A stretch of DNA of 62,821 bases, taken from NCBI GenBank assembly GCA_028818775.1, contig JAPPNE010000061.1, positions 1-62,821 of the forward strand, in the 5' to 3' direction. This DNA is from Deltaproteobacteria bacterium. GTDB lineage: Bacteria; Desulfobacterota; Binatia; UBA9968; JAJDTQ01. The position numbers were made by a program, and so were the translations under genes. This document shows, piece by piece, positions 50,536 to 57,991 of this stretch (the first letter of the stretch is position 1; each line of letters opens with the position of its first letter). The notes below the pieces were generated by a model. The model had not been told where the DNA came from. It made no database searches and worked only from the letters and a program-made list of their open reading frames with translations.

Positions 50536-51612
50536 ATGGGATGGGTAGACGCTGACGCGCATGTCGTCGAGAGCCCGCGTACGTGGGACTATCTCACGCC
50601 GTCGGAGCAGAAGTACCGGCCGGCCCTTTTCGACCCGAACGACGGGACGGAGCGGCAGAATTGGGTCATCGACGGGAAGATTCGCGGGCTGTTCCGGTTC
50701 ACGTTCACCGAGGAGGCGCTGGTGGAGCGGTCGCGCAGGACCGGCAGGCAGATGACTACCTCCATGGAGACCCGCGACGTGGCCAACGTGGGGGCGCGGC
50801 TGGCGCACATGGACGAGCTGGGCATCGACGTGCAGGTCCTCTACACGAGCATCTTCCTGGACCAGTGCACCGAGCGGCCGGAGGTGGACGTGGCCCTTTG
50901 CGGCGCCTACAACCGCTGGCTGGCGGACATCTGGAAGGAAGGCAAGGGGCGGCTCCGCTGGATGTGCGTGCTGCCGTTTCTCAGCATGCCCGATGCCATG
51001 GACCAGTTGCGCTTCGCCAAGGAGAACGGCGCCTGCGGCATCTTCATGCGGCCCATGGAGGGCCCCCGCCCCGTGGACGACCCGTACTTCTTTCCGATCT
51101 ACGAGGAGGCTTCGAAACTGGATCTGTGCATCGGGCTGCACCAGTCCAACGGCAATGCCAACCTGGTGGACATGATGGGCAACCCCGACGGCAGCCGGGA
51201 GTTTTTCAACCAGTACCGCATCTTCAACGTTGGCGCCTTCTTCCGCCTGGTCAGCTCCGGCATCCCCAAGACCTTTCCAAAGCTCCGGTTCGGCTTCATC
51301 GAGACCGCGGCGTCTTGGATCCCGTGGGTGGTCTACGAGCTGCGGCGGCGGATCGACACGGTGGACGACAAGCTGCCGGAGGATCTGCTGAAGGAGTACA
51401 ACATGTACGTGACCTGCCAGATCGGGGACGACGTGCCGTACTTGGTGCAACAGGCCGGCGAGGGCACCCTGATGATCGGGACGGACTACGGGCACGCCGA
51501 CTCGTCCACCGAGCTTGAGGCGCTCACCTCGCTCAAGGAAAGCGGCGGCATCAGCGACGAGATGCACACCCGGATCGTGGAGGACAACCCGCGGGAGTTC
51601 TACGGGCTTTAG
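50536..51612 (+). CDS. Amidohydrolase family 2
   Basis: A 358-residue TIM-barrel enzyme starting at ATG 50536 behind GGAGAC. The metal-binding start is Val-Asp-Ala-Asp-Ala-His-Val-Val-Glu. The middle strand has Ile-Gly-Leu-His-Gln-Ser-Asn, and the late catalytic Asp is in Met-Ile-Gly-Thr-Asp-Tyr-Gly-His-Ala-Asp. The C-terminal Val-Glu-Asp-Asn-Pro-Arg-Glu-Phe-Tyr-Gly-Leu is the family's usual close. It is the closest relative of the frameshifted gene at 49252-50368, from which it is divergent over about 170 bases, so the two look like a duplicated pair. The acid it acts on is unknown. Confidence 0.87.
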   Translation: MGWVDADAHVVESPRTWDYLTPSEQKYRPALFDPNDGTERQNWVIDGKIRGLFRFTFTEEALVERSRRTGRQMTTSMETRDVANVGARLAHMDELGIDVQVLYTSIFLDQCTERPEVDVALCGAYNRWLADIWKEGKGRLRWMCVLPFLSMPDAMDQLRFAKENGACGIFMRPMEGPRPVDDPYFFPIYEEASKLDLCIGLHQSNGNANLVDMMGNPDGSREFFNQYRIFNVGAFFRLVSSGIPKTFPKLRFGFIETAASWIPWVVYELRRRIDTVDDKLPEDLLKEYNMYVTCQIGDDVPYLVQQAGEGTLMIGTDYGHADSSTELEALTSLKESGGISDEMHTRIVEDNPREFYGL

Positions 51613-51615
51613 CGT

Positions 51616-51670
51616 CCTTCGACTTCGCGACGTTTCACGTCGCGAAGCCTGTCCTGAGCCTGTCGAAGGG
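51616..51670 (+). repeat. Dispersed intergenic repeat, family 2 (copy C) with perfect hairpin
   Basis: Outer arms CCTTCGAC and GTCGAAGG enclose a perfect 11-base stem, CTTCGCGACGT and ACGTCGCGAAG around a TTC loop (51623-51647), then CCTGTCCTGAGCC. It lies between two amidohydrolase genes in the same orientation and could stabilise or separate their transcripts. Confidence 0.75.
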
Positions 51671-51711
51671 CTCGGGACGGAGGGTGAAGGGGCGCAAGAA
51701 GGGAACACGAG

Positions 51712-52749
51712 ATGATCGGATATCCTGTCATTGACGCGGACGGGCACCTGACCGAGCCCATGACCGCATACCGGGAGAGGATCCCGGAGCCTTACAGCAC
51801 GGCCCGGGAGCTGTTTCCCCAGGACGGCTGGGACCGCGACCTGGGGCGCATGGGGCACCGGGTGGCGGACCCCGAGCGGGAGCTGGCGGACATCGACGCC
51901 GAGGGCATCGACACCGCGGTGCTGTTCCCCACCGCGGGCTTGAGCATCGGCAACGTGCGCGACCCGGCCCGGGCCCGGGTGCTGGCGACGGCGTACAATG
52001 AATGGCTGCATGAGTTCTGCAGCGCCTCGCCGGAGCGCATCAAGGGCGTGGGCATCGTCGGCCTCCAGGAGGTCGAGAGCGCGGTGGAGGAGCTGGAGCG
52101 GCTGGTGGAGCTGGGCATGGTGGCGGTGCAGGTGCCCACCTACGTGGCTTGGCGCAAGCTCTCCGACCGGGAGCTGGACCCGTTCTATGCCGCGGTGGAG
52201 CGGCTGAACGTACCCATCGCCGTCCACAGCCAGCCGCGCGACGCCGCCGGCACGGATCGTTTCGACAAGTTCCTGGCGATCCACGCCGTGACCCATCCCT
52301 TCGAGCAGATGATCGCCATGACCCAGCTCATCTTCGGGGGCGTGCTGGAGCGCTATCCCAAGCTGAAGGTCGGTTTCCTGGAGTCCGGCGCCGGTTGGGT
52401 GCCCTACTGGATGGACCGGCTGGACGAGGAGTGGGAGAAGCGCGGCGACGTGGAGGCGCCGCTGTGCAAGCGCGCGCCCAGCGAGTACGTGAAGAGCGGA
52501 CGGTGCTACTTCGGCGTGGAGTGCGAGGAGCTCACAATCCCCGACGCCATCCGCCACATCGGCGACCGCTGCCTGCTGTACTCGTCCGACAACCCCCACT
52601 GGGACACGGACTGGCCCCACTCGGTGGAGAAGCTGCGCCGGCGCGACGACCTGACCGAGGAGAACAAGCAGCGCATCCTGTGCCGGAACGCCGCGGATTT
52701 CTATGGGGTGCCGGTGAGCGAGATCGCCGCCGTGCCGGCGCAGGCGTAG
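51712..52749 (+). CDS. Amidohydrolase family 2
   Basis: A 345-residue enzyme with the N-terminal Val-Ile-Asp-Ala-Asp-Gly-His-Leu-Thr-Glu. It has an Ile-Ala-Val-His-Ser-Gln strand near residue 167, then Ala-Val-Thr-His-Pro-Phe-Glu-Gln-Met-Ile near residue 192, and a late Tyr-Ser-Ser-Asp-Asn-Pro-His-Trp. Its middle and C-terminal motifs (His-Pro-Phe-Glu-Gln-Met-Ile; Gly-Ala-Gly-Trp-Val-Pro) match the protein at 319-1410 better than its neighbour, so the paralogs belong to two subgroups. The ATG is behind GGGAACACGAG, a moderate ribosome site. The enzyme is cytoplasmic with unknown substrate. Confidence 0.87.
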   Translation: MIGYPVIDADGHLTEPMTAYRERIPEPYSTARELFPQDGWDRDLGRMGHRVADPERELADIDAEGIDTAVLFPTAGLSIGNVRDPARARVLATAYNEWLHEFCSASPERIKGVGIVGLQEVESAVEELERLVELGMVAVQVPTYVAWRKLSDRELDPFYAAVERLNVPIAVHSQPRDAAGTDRFDKFLAIHAVTHPFEQMIAMTQLIFGGVLERYPKLKVGFLESGAGWVPYWMDRLDEEWEKRGDVEAPLCKRAPSEYVKSGRCYFGVECEELTIPDAIRHIGDRCLLYSSDNPHWDTDWPHSVEKLRRRDDLTEENKQRILCRNAADFYGVPVSEIAAVPAQA

Positions 52750-52853
52750 CGCCTGCAATCAGTGTGTTGGGGGATTGGGGGAGTCAGCCTTCCGCGTCCC
52801 AAGCGGGCCGGAAAGGCTGACTCCGGGAAAGCCGTCCTGCCTGGAAACCGGGT

Positions 52854-53174
52854 CTACAGGGTTCCCGAGCTCTTCACCGGAGGCATGTGTTCCTCCGGCC
52901 CTTCGTTCTCGTCGATCCAGCCGCCCCGCTCCGCTTCGTCCAGCACGTTGAGGATGGTGTCCACCAGCTTGCGGGCCGACTCCACGCTCAACTCCACGGC
53001 CACGCGGGCGCCCGTTCCCTCGGCCTCGTTGACGAAGTCGATGTTGACGGAGTGCTCCCGGAAGACGTGGTAGGGATGGTCATAGGCGACGTTGGCCTGG
53101 TTGACCTTGAACCAGTCCTCCGACTGCTTGCCGCTGCCCTCCATAACGACCTTTCTGGCGATCATCGTGCACAT
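52854..53174 (-). CDS. DUF6295 family protein
   Basis: A 106-residue protein with no recognised function. The sequence begins Met-Cys-Thr-Met-Ile-Ala, has Gly-Ser-Gly-Lys near residue 13, and Gln-Ala-Asn-Val-Ala-Tyr-Asp-His-Pro-Tyr-His near residues 27-37. His and Asp residues there and Ile-Asp-Phe-Val-Asn-Glu-Ala suggest a metal or small-molecule site. It starts behind AAAGGAG. It lies 40 bases downstream of a dienelactone hydrolase on the same strand, and DUF6295 proteins are often found near such hydrolases, so a shared catabolic role is plausible but unproven. Confidence 0.7.
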   Translation of the reverse strand: MCTMIARKVVMEGSGKQSEDWFKVNQANVAYDHPYHVFREHSVNIDFVNEAEGTGARVAVELSVESARKLVDTILNVLDEAERGGWIDENEGPEEHMPPVKSSGTL

Positions 53175-53214
53175 GGTCGTCTCCTTTCGTGCTCTCCGGA
53201 AATGCCCCGCGTTC

Positions 53215-53970
53215 CTAGCCGAGTTGCTTCCCGAAGAAATCGAGGAGCTTTTTCCAGCCGTCCACCGCCTGCTCCTGACGGTAGGCGGGGCGGTCGTAGT
53301 AGAAGAAGCCGTGGCCGGCGCCGTCGTAGCGGTGGAACTCGTAGTCCTTGCCGTGCTTCTTGAGCTCGGCCTCGTGCTGGTCCACCTGTTCCGGCGAAGG
53401 GCTCTTGTCGTCGTTGCCGAAGATGCCCAGGATCGGGCAGGAGAGGTCGGCGGTGTAGTCGATGGGGGCGACGGGCTGCTTCTCGGTCAGGTCGTCGCCA
53501 CTGGCCACCACGCGGCCGCCCCAGCACTCCACCACCGCGTCGAAGCCCTGGGCGCGGCAGGCGGTGAGAAAGGCGTGGCGCCCGCCCGAGCAGGTACCCC
53601 AGATGCCCACCTTGCCGTTGTGGTAGGGCATGGAGCGCAGGTAGTTCATGGCGCCCGTGAGGTCGCCCACCACCTGGTCGTCGGCCACGCCGCCGTCGGC
53701 GCGGATCTTGGCGGCCACGTCTTCCGGCGTGCCGGCGCCGGCCCGATGATAAAGGTCCGGCGAGATGGTGGCGAAGCCGTGGTGCGCGAGCCGGCGCGTG
53801 GCTTCCCGGTACCACTCGTCCCAGCCGGGCAGGTGGTGGATGGCCACCACGCCGGGGAACGGCCCCGCGCCCAGCGGACGCGCGTAATAGGCGTTGATGG
53901 TGTCGCCGTTGTGGCCCTGGATGGTGATGGTCTCGGCCAGCATGCCCTCGTATTGGTCGGTCGTGTACAT
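53215..53970 (-). CDS. Dienelactone hydrolase family protein
   Basis: A 251-residue alpha/beta hydrolase from ATG 53970, which has AAGGAGG five bases upstream; an ATG at 53985 is less well placed. The nucleophile elbow reads Gly-Thr-Cys-Ser-Gly-Gly (Cys nucleophile). An Asp lies in Phe-Gly-Asn-Asp-Asp-Lys, and the catalytic His is in Gly-Ala-Gly-His-Gly-Phe. The early Ile-His-His-Leu-Pro-Gly-Trp forms the oxyanion loop. It differs in sequence from the dienelactone hydrolase at 1424-2083. It starts a two-gene unit with DUF6295. Lactone or ester hydrolysis in ring-cleavage pathways is the likely role. Confidence 0.88.
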   Translation of the reverse strand: MYTTDQYEGMLAETITIQGHNGDTINAYYARPLGAGPFPGVVAIHHLPGWDEWYREATRRLAHHGFATISPDLYHRAGAGTPEDVAAKIRADGGVADDQVVGDLTGAMNYLRSMPYHNGKVGIWGTCSGGRHAFLTACRAQGFDAVVECWGGRVVASGDDLTEKQPVAPIDYTADLSCPILGIFGNDDKSPSPEQVDQHEAELKKHGKDYEFHRYDGAGHGFFYYDRPAYRQEQAVDGWKKLLDFFGKQLG

Positions 53971-54172
53971 GATTACCTCCTTCAAGATTTGCCTTGGATG
54001 AAACCGACTCCGAAGACGCCGCGAGGGTCTCGTGCGGCGTCCCTTTCGCAGTGAGAACTAATACCAAGGCGCCGGGAAATTCAACCCCGCGCGTCTTGAC
54101 GGGGTGGCGGGGGCTTCAGTAGATTGGACCGGCAAGAAACGCAAAGGCAAATCGCGCGAAGGAGGACTGATC

Positions 54173-55285
54173 ATGTTCGTTTGTCTATCCCCTGGAGGCC
54201 AACTGCTGACCCATGGCGAAACCGCTACCGACAAGCTGCTCGTAGGCACCGTGGACGGCGTCTTCTCGTTCCGCCGCGACAATGGCTCGTGGCGGCAGGA
54301 CAGCGTGCACCTGCCCGGCAAGCACGCCAGTTCCGTCATCTTCGAGCCGGCGACGAAGACGCTCTTCGTCGGCACCTACGGCTGCGAGATCTACGCCAGC
54401 GCCGACGAGGGCGGCACCTGGGAGAAGCGCGACAGCGGCATCGGCGACAAGGAGATCTACTCGCTGGCCACCCAGTTGGTGGACGGCAAGCCCAGGGTCT
54501 ACGCCGGCACGCAGCCCGCGCACCTCTACTACAGCGACGACCTCGGCAAGAGCTGGACCGACATGCCGGGGTTGCGCCAGGTACCCGGCGTCGAGAAGTG
54601 GACCTTTCCGGGACCGCCGCACCAGGCCCATGCCAAGAGCATCACGTTCCATCCCACGGACCCCGACATCATCCACGTGGCGGTGGAGGTGGGCGGCTTC
54701 CTGCGCACCACGGACGGCGGCGAGACCTGGACCACCATCGACAACATCAACCCGGACGCGCACCGCGTGTTCATCCCGTCCAACGACCCGGACAAGCTCT
54801 ACGGCACGGCGCCCACCACCAACTGCGGCCCCGAGGTCATGGCGGGCTTCTGCGTGAGCGGCGACGGCGGCGCCACTTGGCAAAACATGACCCCGCGGGA
54901 CTTCCGCATCGGCTACGTGGACCCGTTCTTCGTCCATCCGCAGGACTCCAACCTGCTGTTCGTGGCCGGCGCCAAGACCGGCCCGGGTACGTGGCGCAAG
55001 CTCCACACCGCGGACGCGCGCGTGGCGCGCAGCCGTGACGGCGGCCAGACCTGGGACATCCTGGGCGAGGGCCTGCCCGAGCACATCCGCGCCAACATCG
55101 AGGCCATGTGCATGGATGCGTGGAACGGCGGCTACGCCATCTTCGCCGGCACCACCGACGGCGACATCTTCTACAGCGACGACGAGGGCGAGCACTGGAC
55201 CACCCTCGCCAAGGGCATCGGCCCGGTGTCCAAGTCCCACCACCACATCAACCTCGCCCTGGAGGGCGAGGCCGCGCATCACTAG
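54173..55285 (+). CDS. Asp-box (BNR) beta-propeller protein, sialidase/VPS10-like fold
   Basis: A 370-residue protein starting at ATG 54173 behind GGAGGACTG. Six Asp-box repeats (Ser-x-Asp-x-Gly-x-x-Trp) are visible: Ala-Asp-Glu-Gly-Gly-Thr-Trp, Asp-Asp-Leu-Gly-Lys-Ser-Trp, Thr-Asp-Gly-Gly-Glu-Thr-Trp, Gly-Asp-Gly-Gly-Ala-Thr-Trp, Arg-Asp-Gly-Gly-Gln-Thr-Trp and Asp-Asp-Glu-Gly-Glu-His-Trp. They build a propeller as in sialidase and Ycf48-like proteins. No signal peptide or sialidase Arg triad is evident, so it may be a binding or scaffolding protein rather than a glycosidase. Two strong hairpins follow the gene. Confidence 0.85.
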   Translation: MFVCLSPGGQLLTHGETATDKLLVGTVDGVFSFRRDNGSWRQDSVHLPGKHASSVIFEPATKTLFVGTYGCEIYASADEGGTWEKRDSGIGDKEIYSLATQLVDGKPRVYAGTQPAHLYYSDDLGKSWTDMPGLRQVPGVEKWTFPGPPHQAHAKSITFHPTDPDIIHVAVEVGGFLRTTDGGETWTTIDNINPDAHRVFIPSNDPDKLYGTAPTTNCGPEVMAGFCVSGDGGATWQNMTPRDFRIGYVDPFFVHPQDSNLLFVAGAKTGPGTWRKLHTADARVARSRDGGQTWDILGEGLPEHIRANIEAMCMDAWNGGYAIFAGTTDGDIFYSDDEGEHWTTLAKGIGPVSKSHHHINLALEGEAAHH

Positions 55286-55320
55286 CGGGTTCTCCGTGTG
55301 AATCCGCTGCCACACCCGCG

Positions 55321-55381
55321 GGGCTCCCGTGGCCGGCACCGCGCCGGCGACGGGAGCCCTGTCGGGCGAATCGCCCGGACA
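55321..55381. terminator. Two tandem hairpins after the beta-propeller gene
   Basis: The first has 10-base arms GGGCTCCCGT (55321-55330) and ACGGGAGCCC (55350-55359) with an inner GCCGGC/GCCGGC pair. The second is TGTCGGGCG and CGCCC-GGACA around AAT (55360-55381). No T run follows, so termination would be factor-dependent, or the hairpins protect the mRNA end. Confidence 0.55.
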
Positions 55382-55419
55382 AGACACTAGAATTTCTCTG
55401 CACAGGCGGGTGGCCGCCC

Positions 55420-56559
55420 TTGTCCATCCTTTCACACGTCCGGATCGCGTTCCTGAGCCTGGCGCTGCTGCTCCATCTGCTGGGCGGCGAGGGCTTGAGG
55501 AGGCTCCTTCGAGGTTGGCGGCGGCGCAAGCCCGCCGTCCGTACCCTCGCCATCGCCGGCGGCGACCGGCACATGGTCGCCGATCTCTACGCGGTCCAGG
55601 ATGCCCGGCCCCGTGCCGGTCTGCTCGTCACCCACGGGGTGCTCGACACGGGCAAGGACGACCCGCGCCTGGTGGCGCTGGCGGACGAGCTCGCTTCCTG
55701 CGGGTTCGCCGTCCTGGTGCCCGAACTCGAGGGGCTCAAGTCCCTTCGGCTGGAGATGGCCGAGTCCGAGGACATCGCGGCTGCCTTTCGCTTCATGCTC
55801 TCGCGGGACGAGGTGGACGCAACCCGCGCCGGCCTGTTGGGCATCAGCTTCGCCGCCGGTCCGACCCTGAAGGCCGCGGCGGACCCGTCGATCCGGGATA
55901 GGGTGAAGTTCGTGGTGTCCTTCGGCGGCTACTACGACACGGTCAACATAATCCGCTACCTGACCACCGGCCGGGACGAGTACCGGAGCCACCGGCACGT
56001 CGAACCGCCGGAGATCTACGCAAGGTACGTGTTCGTGAAGAACCTCCTGGTCCATGTGACGGTGGCGGAGGATCGCAGGGTGCTGGCGGGTCTGCTCGAT
56101 GACATGCAGCGGGAGGCCGACGCCGGCGTCACCAGATGGGACGGGGAGGCGCCGGTGATCTCGCCGGAACGGCTCACGGAAGACGGACGCGCCGTGTACG
56201 ACTTGATCCGGAACCAAGACCCGGCCCGGGTCCGGAGCCTCGTGGAGGCGACCGAACCCGGCGTGCGGCACTACCTGGAGGGCCTCTCTCTCCGTCCGGT
56301 AGTCCCGCAAGTCACGGCGCGGGTCCTCATCGGCCACGGGGACACCGATCCGCTGATCCCCTCCACCGAGAGCCTGCGGCTGGCGGACGCACTGCCGGAC
56401 CCGAGCCGCGTCTATGTTGCCGTCCTGAAGGTGGTGAGCCACGTGGACGCACGGCTGTCGGTGCAATCCATCCGCGAGTTCCTGACGGCGACCCTGCCCT
56501 CCTGTTGCCGCTTCTATGGTCTGATCTTTCGTATCCTGAAGCAGCAGCTCGACTTATAG
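55420..56559 (+). CDS. Alpha/beta hydrolase with N-terminal membrane segment
   Basis: A 379-residue protein; the start is uncertain. I use the TTG at 55420, directly before a hydrophobic helix (Arg-Ile-Ala-Phe-Leu-Ser-Leu-Ala-Leu-Leu-Leu), because upstream codons run into hairpin DNA. The hydrolase core is Gly-Leu-Leu-Val-Thr-His-Gly-Val and Gly-Leu-Leu-Gly-Ile-Ser-Phe-Ala-Ala-Gly, where Ser is the nucleophile. Later Gly-His-Gly-Asp-Thr-Asp and Ser-His-Val-Asp give Asp and His. A roughly 70-residue insertion after Gly-Gly-Tyr-Tyr-Asp may form a lid. It is probably anchored in the inner membrane. The substrate is unknown. Confidence 0.72.
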   Translation: MSILSHVRIAFLSLALLLHLLGGEGLRRLLRGWRRRKPAVRTLAIAGGDRHMVADLYAVQDARPRAGLLVTHGVLDTGKDDPRLVALADELASCGFAVLVPELEGLKSLRLEMAESEDIAAAFRFMLSRDEVDATRAGLLGISFAAGPTLKAAADPSIRDRVKFVVSFGGYYDTVNIIRYLTTGRDEYRSHRHVEPPEIYARYVFVKNLLVHVTVAEDRRVLAGLLDDMQREADAGVTRWDGEAPVISPERLTEDGRAVYDLIRNQDPARVRSLVEATEPGVRHYLEGLSLRPVVPQVTARVLIGHGDTDPLIPSTESLRLADALPDPSRVYVAVLKVVSHVDARLSVQSIREFLTATLPSCCRFYGLIFRILKQQLDL

Positions 56560-56692
56560 TCGTTTAGGCCGCCGACTCAATTCAGTCGCGCGCATAAATT
56601 TAGCTTCCTTTCTTACTTTTCACGGATGAAACCCTTAAGATCCCCCTTCATCGCGCCTTCATGCGAACATCTCCGAGGAGGAAACCGCATTC

Positions 56693-57955
56693 ATGAGCTT
56701 TGAACCCAAGACACCGGCGTTCTGGGACAAGGGAGCCCTGCGCAAGGAACTCGATCGCGTGTTCGACATCTGCTACGGCTGCACGCTGTGCCACACCCTC
56801 TGTCCGTCGTTCGTGAGCCTGTTCCAGATGATGGACGAGAACTTCGGTGACGCCACCTCCCTCAAGGACGAGCAGATGAAGTCGGTGGTGGACCAGTGCT
56901 ACCAGTGTAAGCTCTGCGATCCCATCTGTCCGTACGTGCCGCCGCACGAGTGGGACATCGACTTTCCCCGGACCATGATGCGGGCGACACTTGTGGAAGC
57001 CAAGGAGAAGGGCGTGAGCTGGGCCGACCGGCTCATGGGAGACACGGACCGGGCCGGGCGGCTGGCGAGCTGGATGGCGCCGCTGGTCAACTGGGCCAAC
57101 CGGACGCCGTTTGTGCGCGGCCTGATGGAGAAGTACCTGGGAGTGCACCGCGACCGGCTGCTGCCGACCTACCACGGACAGACCTTCGCCAAGTGGAACC
57201 GCCGGCGCCCCGCGGCCCCGAAAACCAACGGCGGGGAGAAGGCGGCGCTCTTTTACACCTGCACCGTCAACTACAACGAACCCGACATCGGCAAGGCCGC
57301 GGTGGGCGTGCTGGAGAAGAACGGCGTCGAGTGCACGGTTCCCAAGCAGCAGTGCTGCGGCATGCCGTTCATCGACGTGGGGCTCCTGGACGAGGCGGTG
57401 CGGAAGATCGAGGCCAACGTCAAGAGCCTGAGCGAGGCCGTGCGCCAGGGCTGCAAGATCGTGGTGCCCACCGCGAGCTGCAGCTACATGCTCAAGCAGG
57501 ACTACCCGCGCATGCTGCCCACCGAGGATACGAAGCTGGTGGCCGAGAACACCCTGGACCTGTCGGAGTACCTGGTGCAGTTGCACGAGAGCGGCAAGCT
57601 GGACGTCGACTTCTCACGGGAGGTCGGCAAGATCCGCTACCACCAGCCGTGTCATCTCAAGGCGCAGGACATCGGCTTCAAGGCCCAGGAGCTGATGCAG
57701 CTCATCCCCGACGCGGAGGTCTCCCGCATGCAGTGCTGCAGCGGGCACGACGGGACCTGGAGCGTCAAGAAGGAGAACTTCGAGGCGTCGATGCAGGTGG
57801 GCCGGCCGCTGTTCAAGTTCATGAGGCCGGATGACGCCTGTACGGTGACCGATTGTCCGCTGTCGGCGGTTCAGGTGGAGCAGGGGACCGGCAGAAAGCC
57901 GGTGCACCCCATCATCGTGATGGCGCGGGCCTACGGGCTCGAGGTCGAGCCGTAG
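56693..57955 (+). CDS. (Fe-S)-binding oxidoreductase with CCG domains (GlpC/HdrD-like)
   Basis: A 420-residue soluble protein behind GAGGAGGAAA. Two 4Fe-4S motifs are at the N terminus: Cys-Tyr-Gly-Cys-Thr-Leu-Cys-His-Thr-Leu-Cys-Pro near residue 27, and Cys-Tyr-Gln-Cys-Lys-Leu-Cys-Asp-Pro-Ile-Cys-Pro near residue 69. Two CCG domains follow, one with Gln-Gln-Cys-Cys-Gly-Met and one with Met-Gln-Cys-Cys-Ser-Gly, so the second motif is Cys-Cys-Ser-Gly rather than Cys-Cys-Gly. Such proteins pass electrons between dehydrogenases and quinones or disulfides. No partner dehydrogenase is next to it. The 133-base leader has an A/T-rich stretch that may hold a promoter. Confidence 0.9.
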   Translation: MSFEPKTPAFWDKGALRKELDRVFDICYGCTLCHTLCPSFVSLFQMMDENFGDATSLKDEQMKSVVDQCYQCKLCDPICPYVPPHEWDIDFPRTMMRATLVEAKEKGVSWADRLMGDTDRAGRLASWMAPLVNWANRTPFVRGLMEKYLGVHRDRLLPTYHGQTFAKWNRRRPAAPKTNGGEKAALFYTCTVNYNEPDIGKAAVGVLEKNGVECTVPKQQCCGMPFIDVGLLDEAVRKIEANVKSLSEAVRQGCKIVVPTASCSYMLKQDYPRMLPTEDTKLVAENTLDLSEYLVQLHESGKLDVDFSREVGKIRYHQPCHLKAQDIGFKAQELMQLIPDAEVSRMQCCSGHDGTWSVKKENFEASMQVGRPLFKFMRPDDACTVTDCPLSAVQVEQGTGRKPVHPIIVMARAYGLEVEP

Positions 57956-57991
57956 ACCCGCGCCGGTTCCGTTTTTTTGTCGTTCTCTGGA

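Noticed and set aside
50369-52758. Long minus-strand frames over the amidohydrolase genes
   Set aside because: They are antisense to two complete amidohydrolases with intact metal motifs and show no family motif.
57937-57980. Intrinsic terminator after the Fe-S protein
   Set aside because: A hairpin (GGCTCGA/TCGAGCC) and a run of seven Ts exist, but they are about 20 bases apart with the stop codon between them, too far for a standard terminator.
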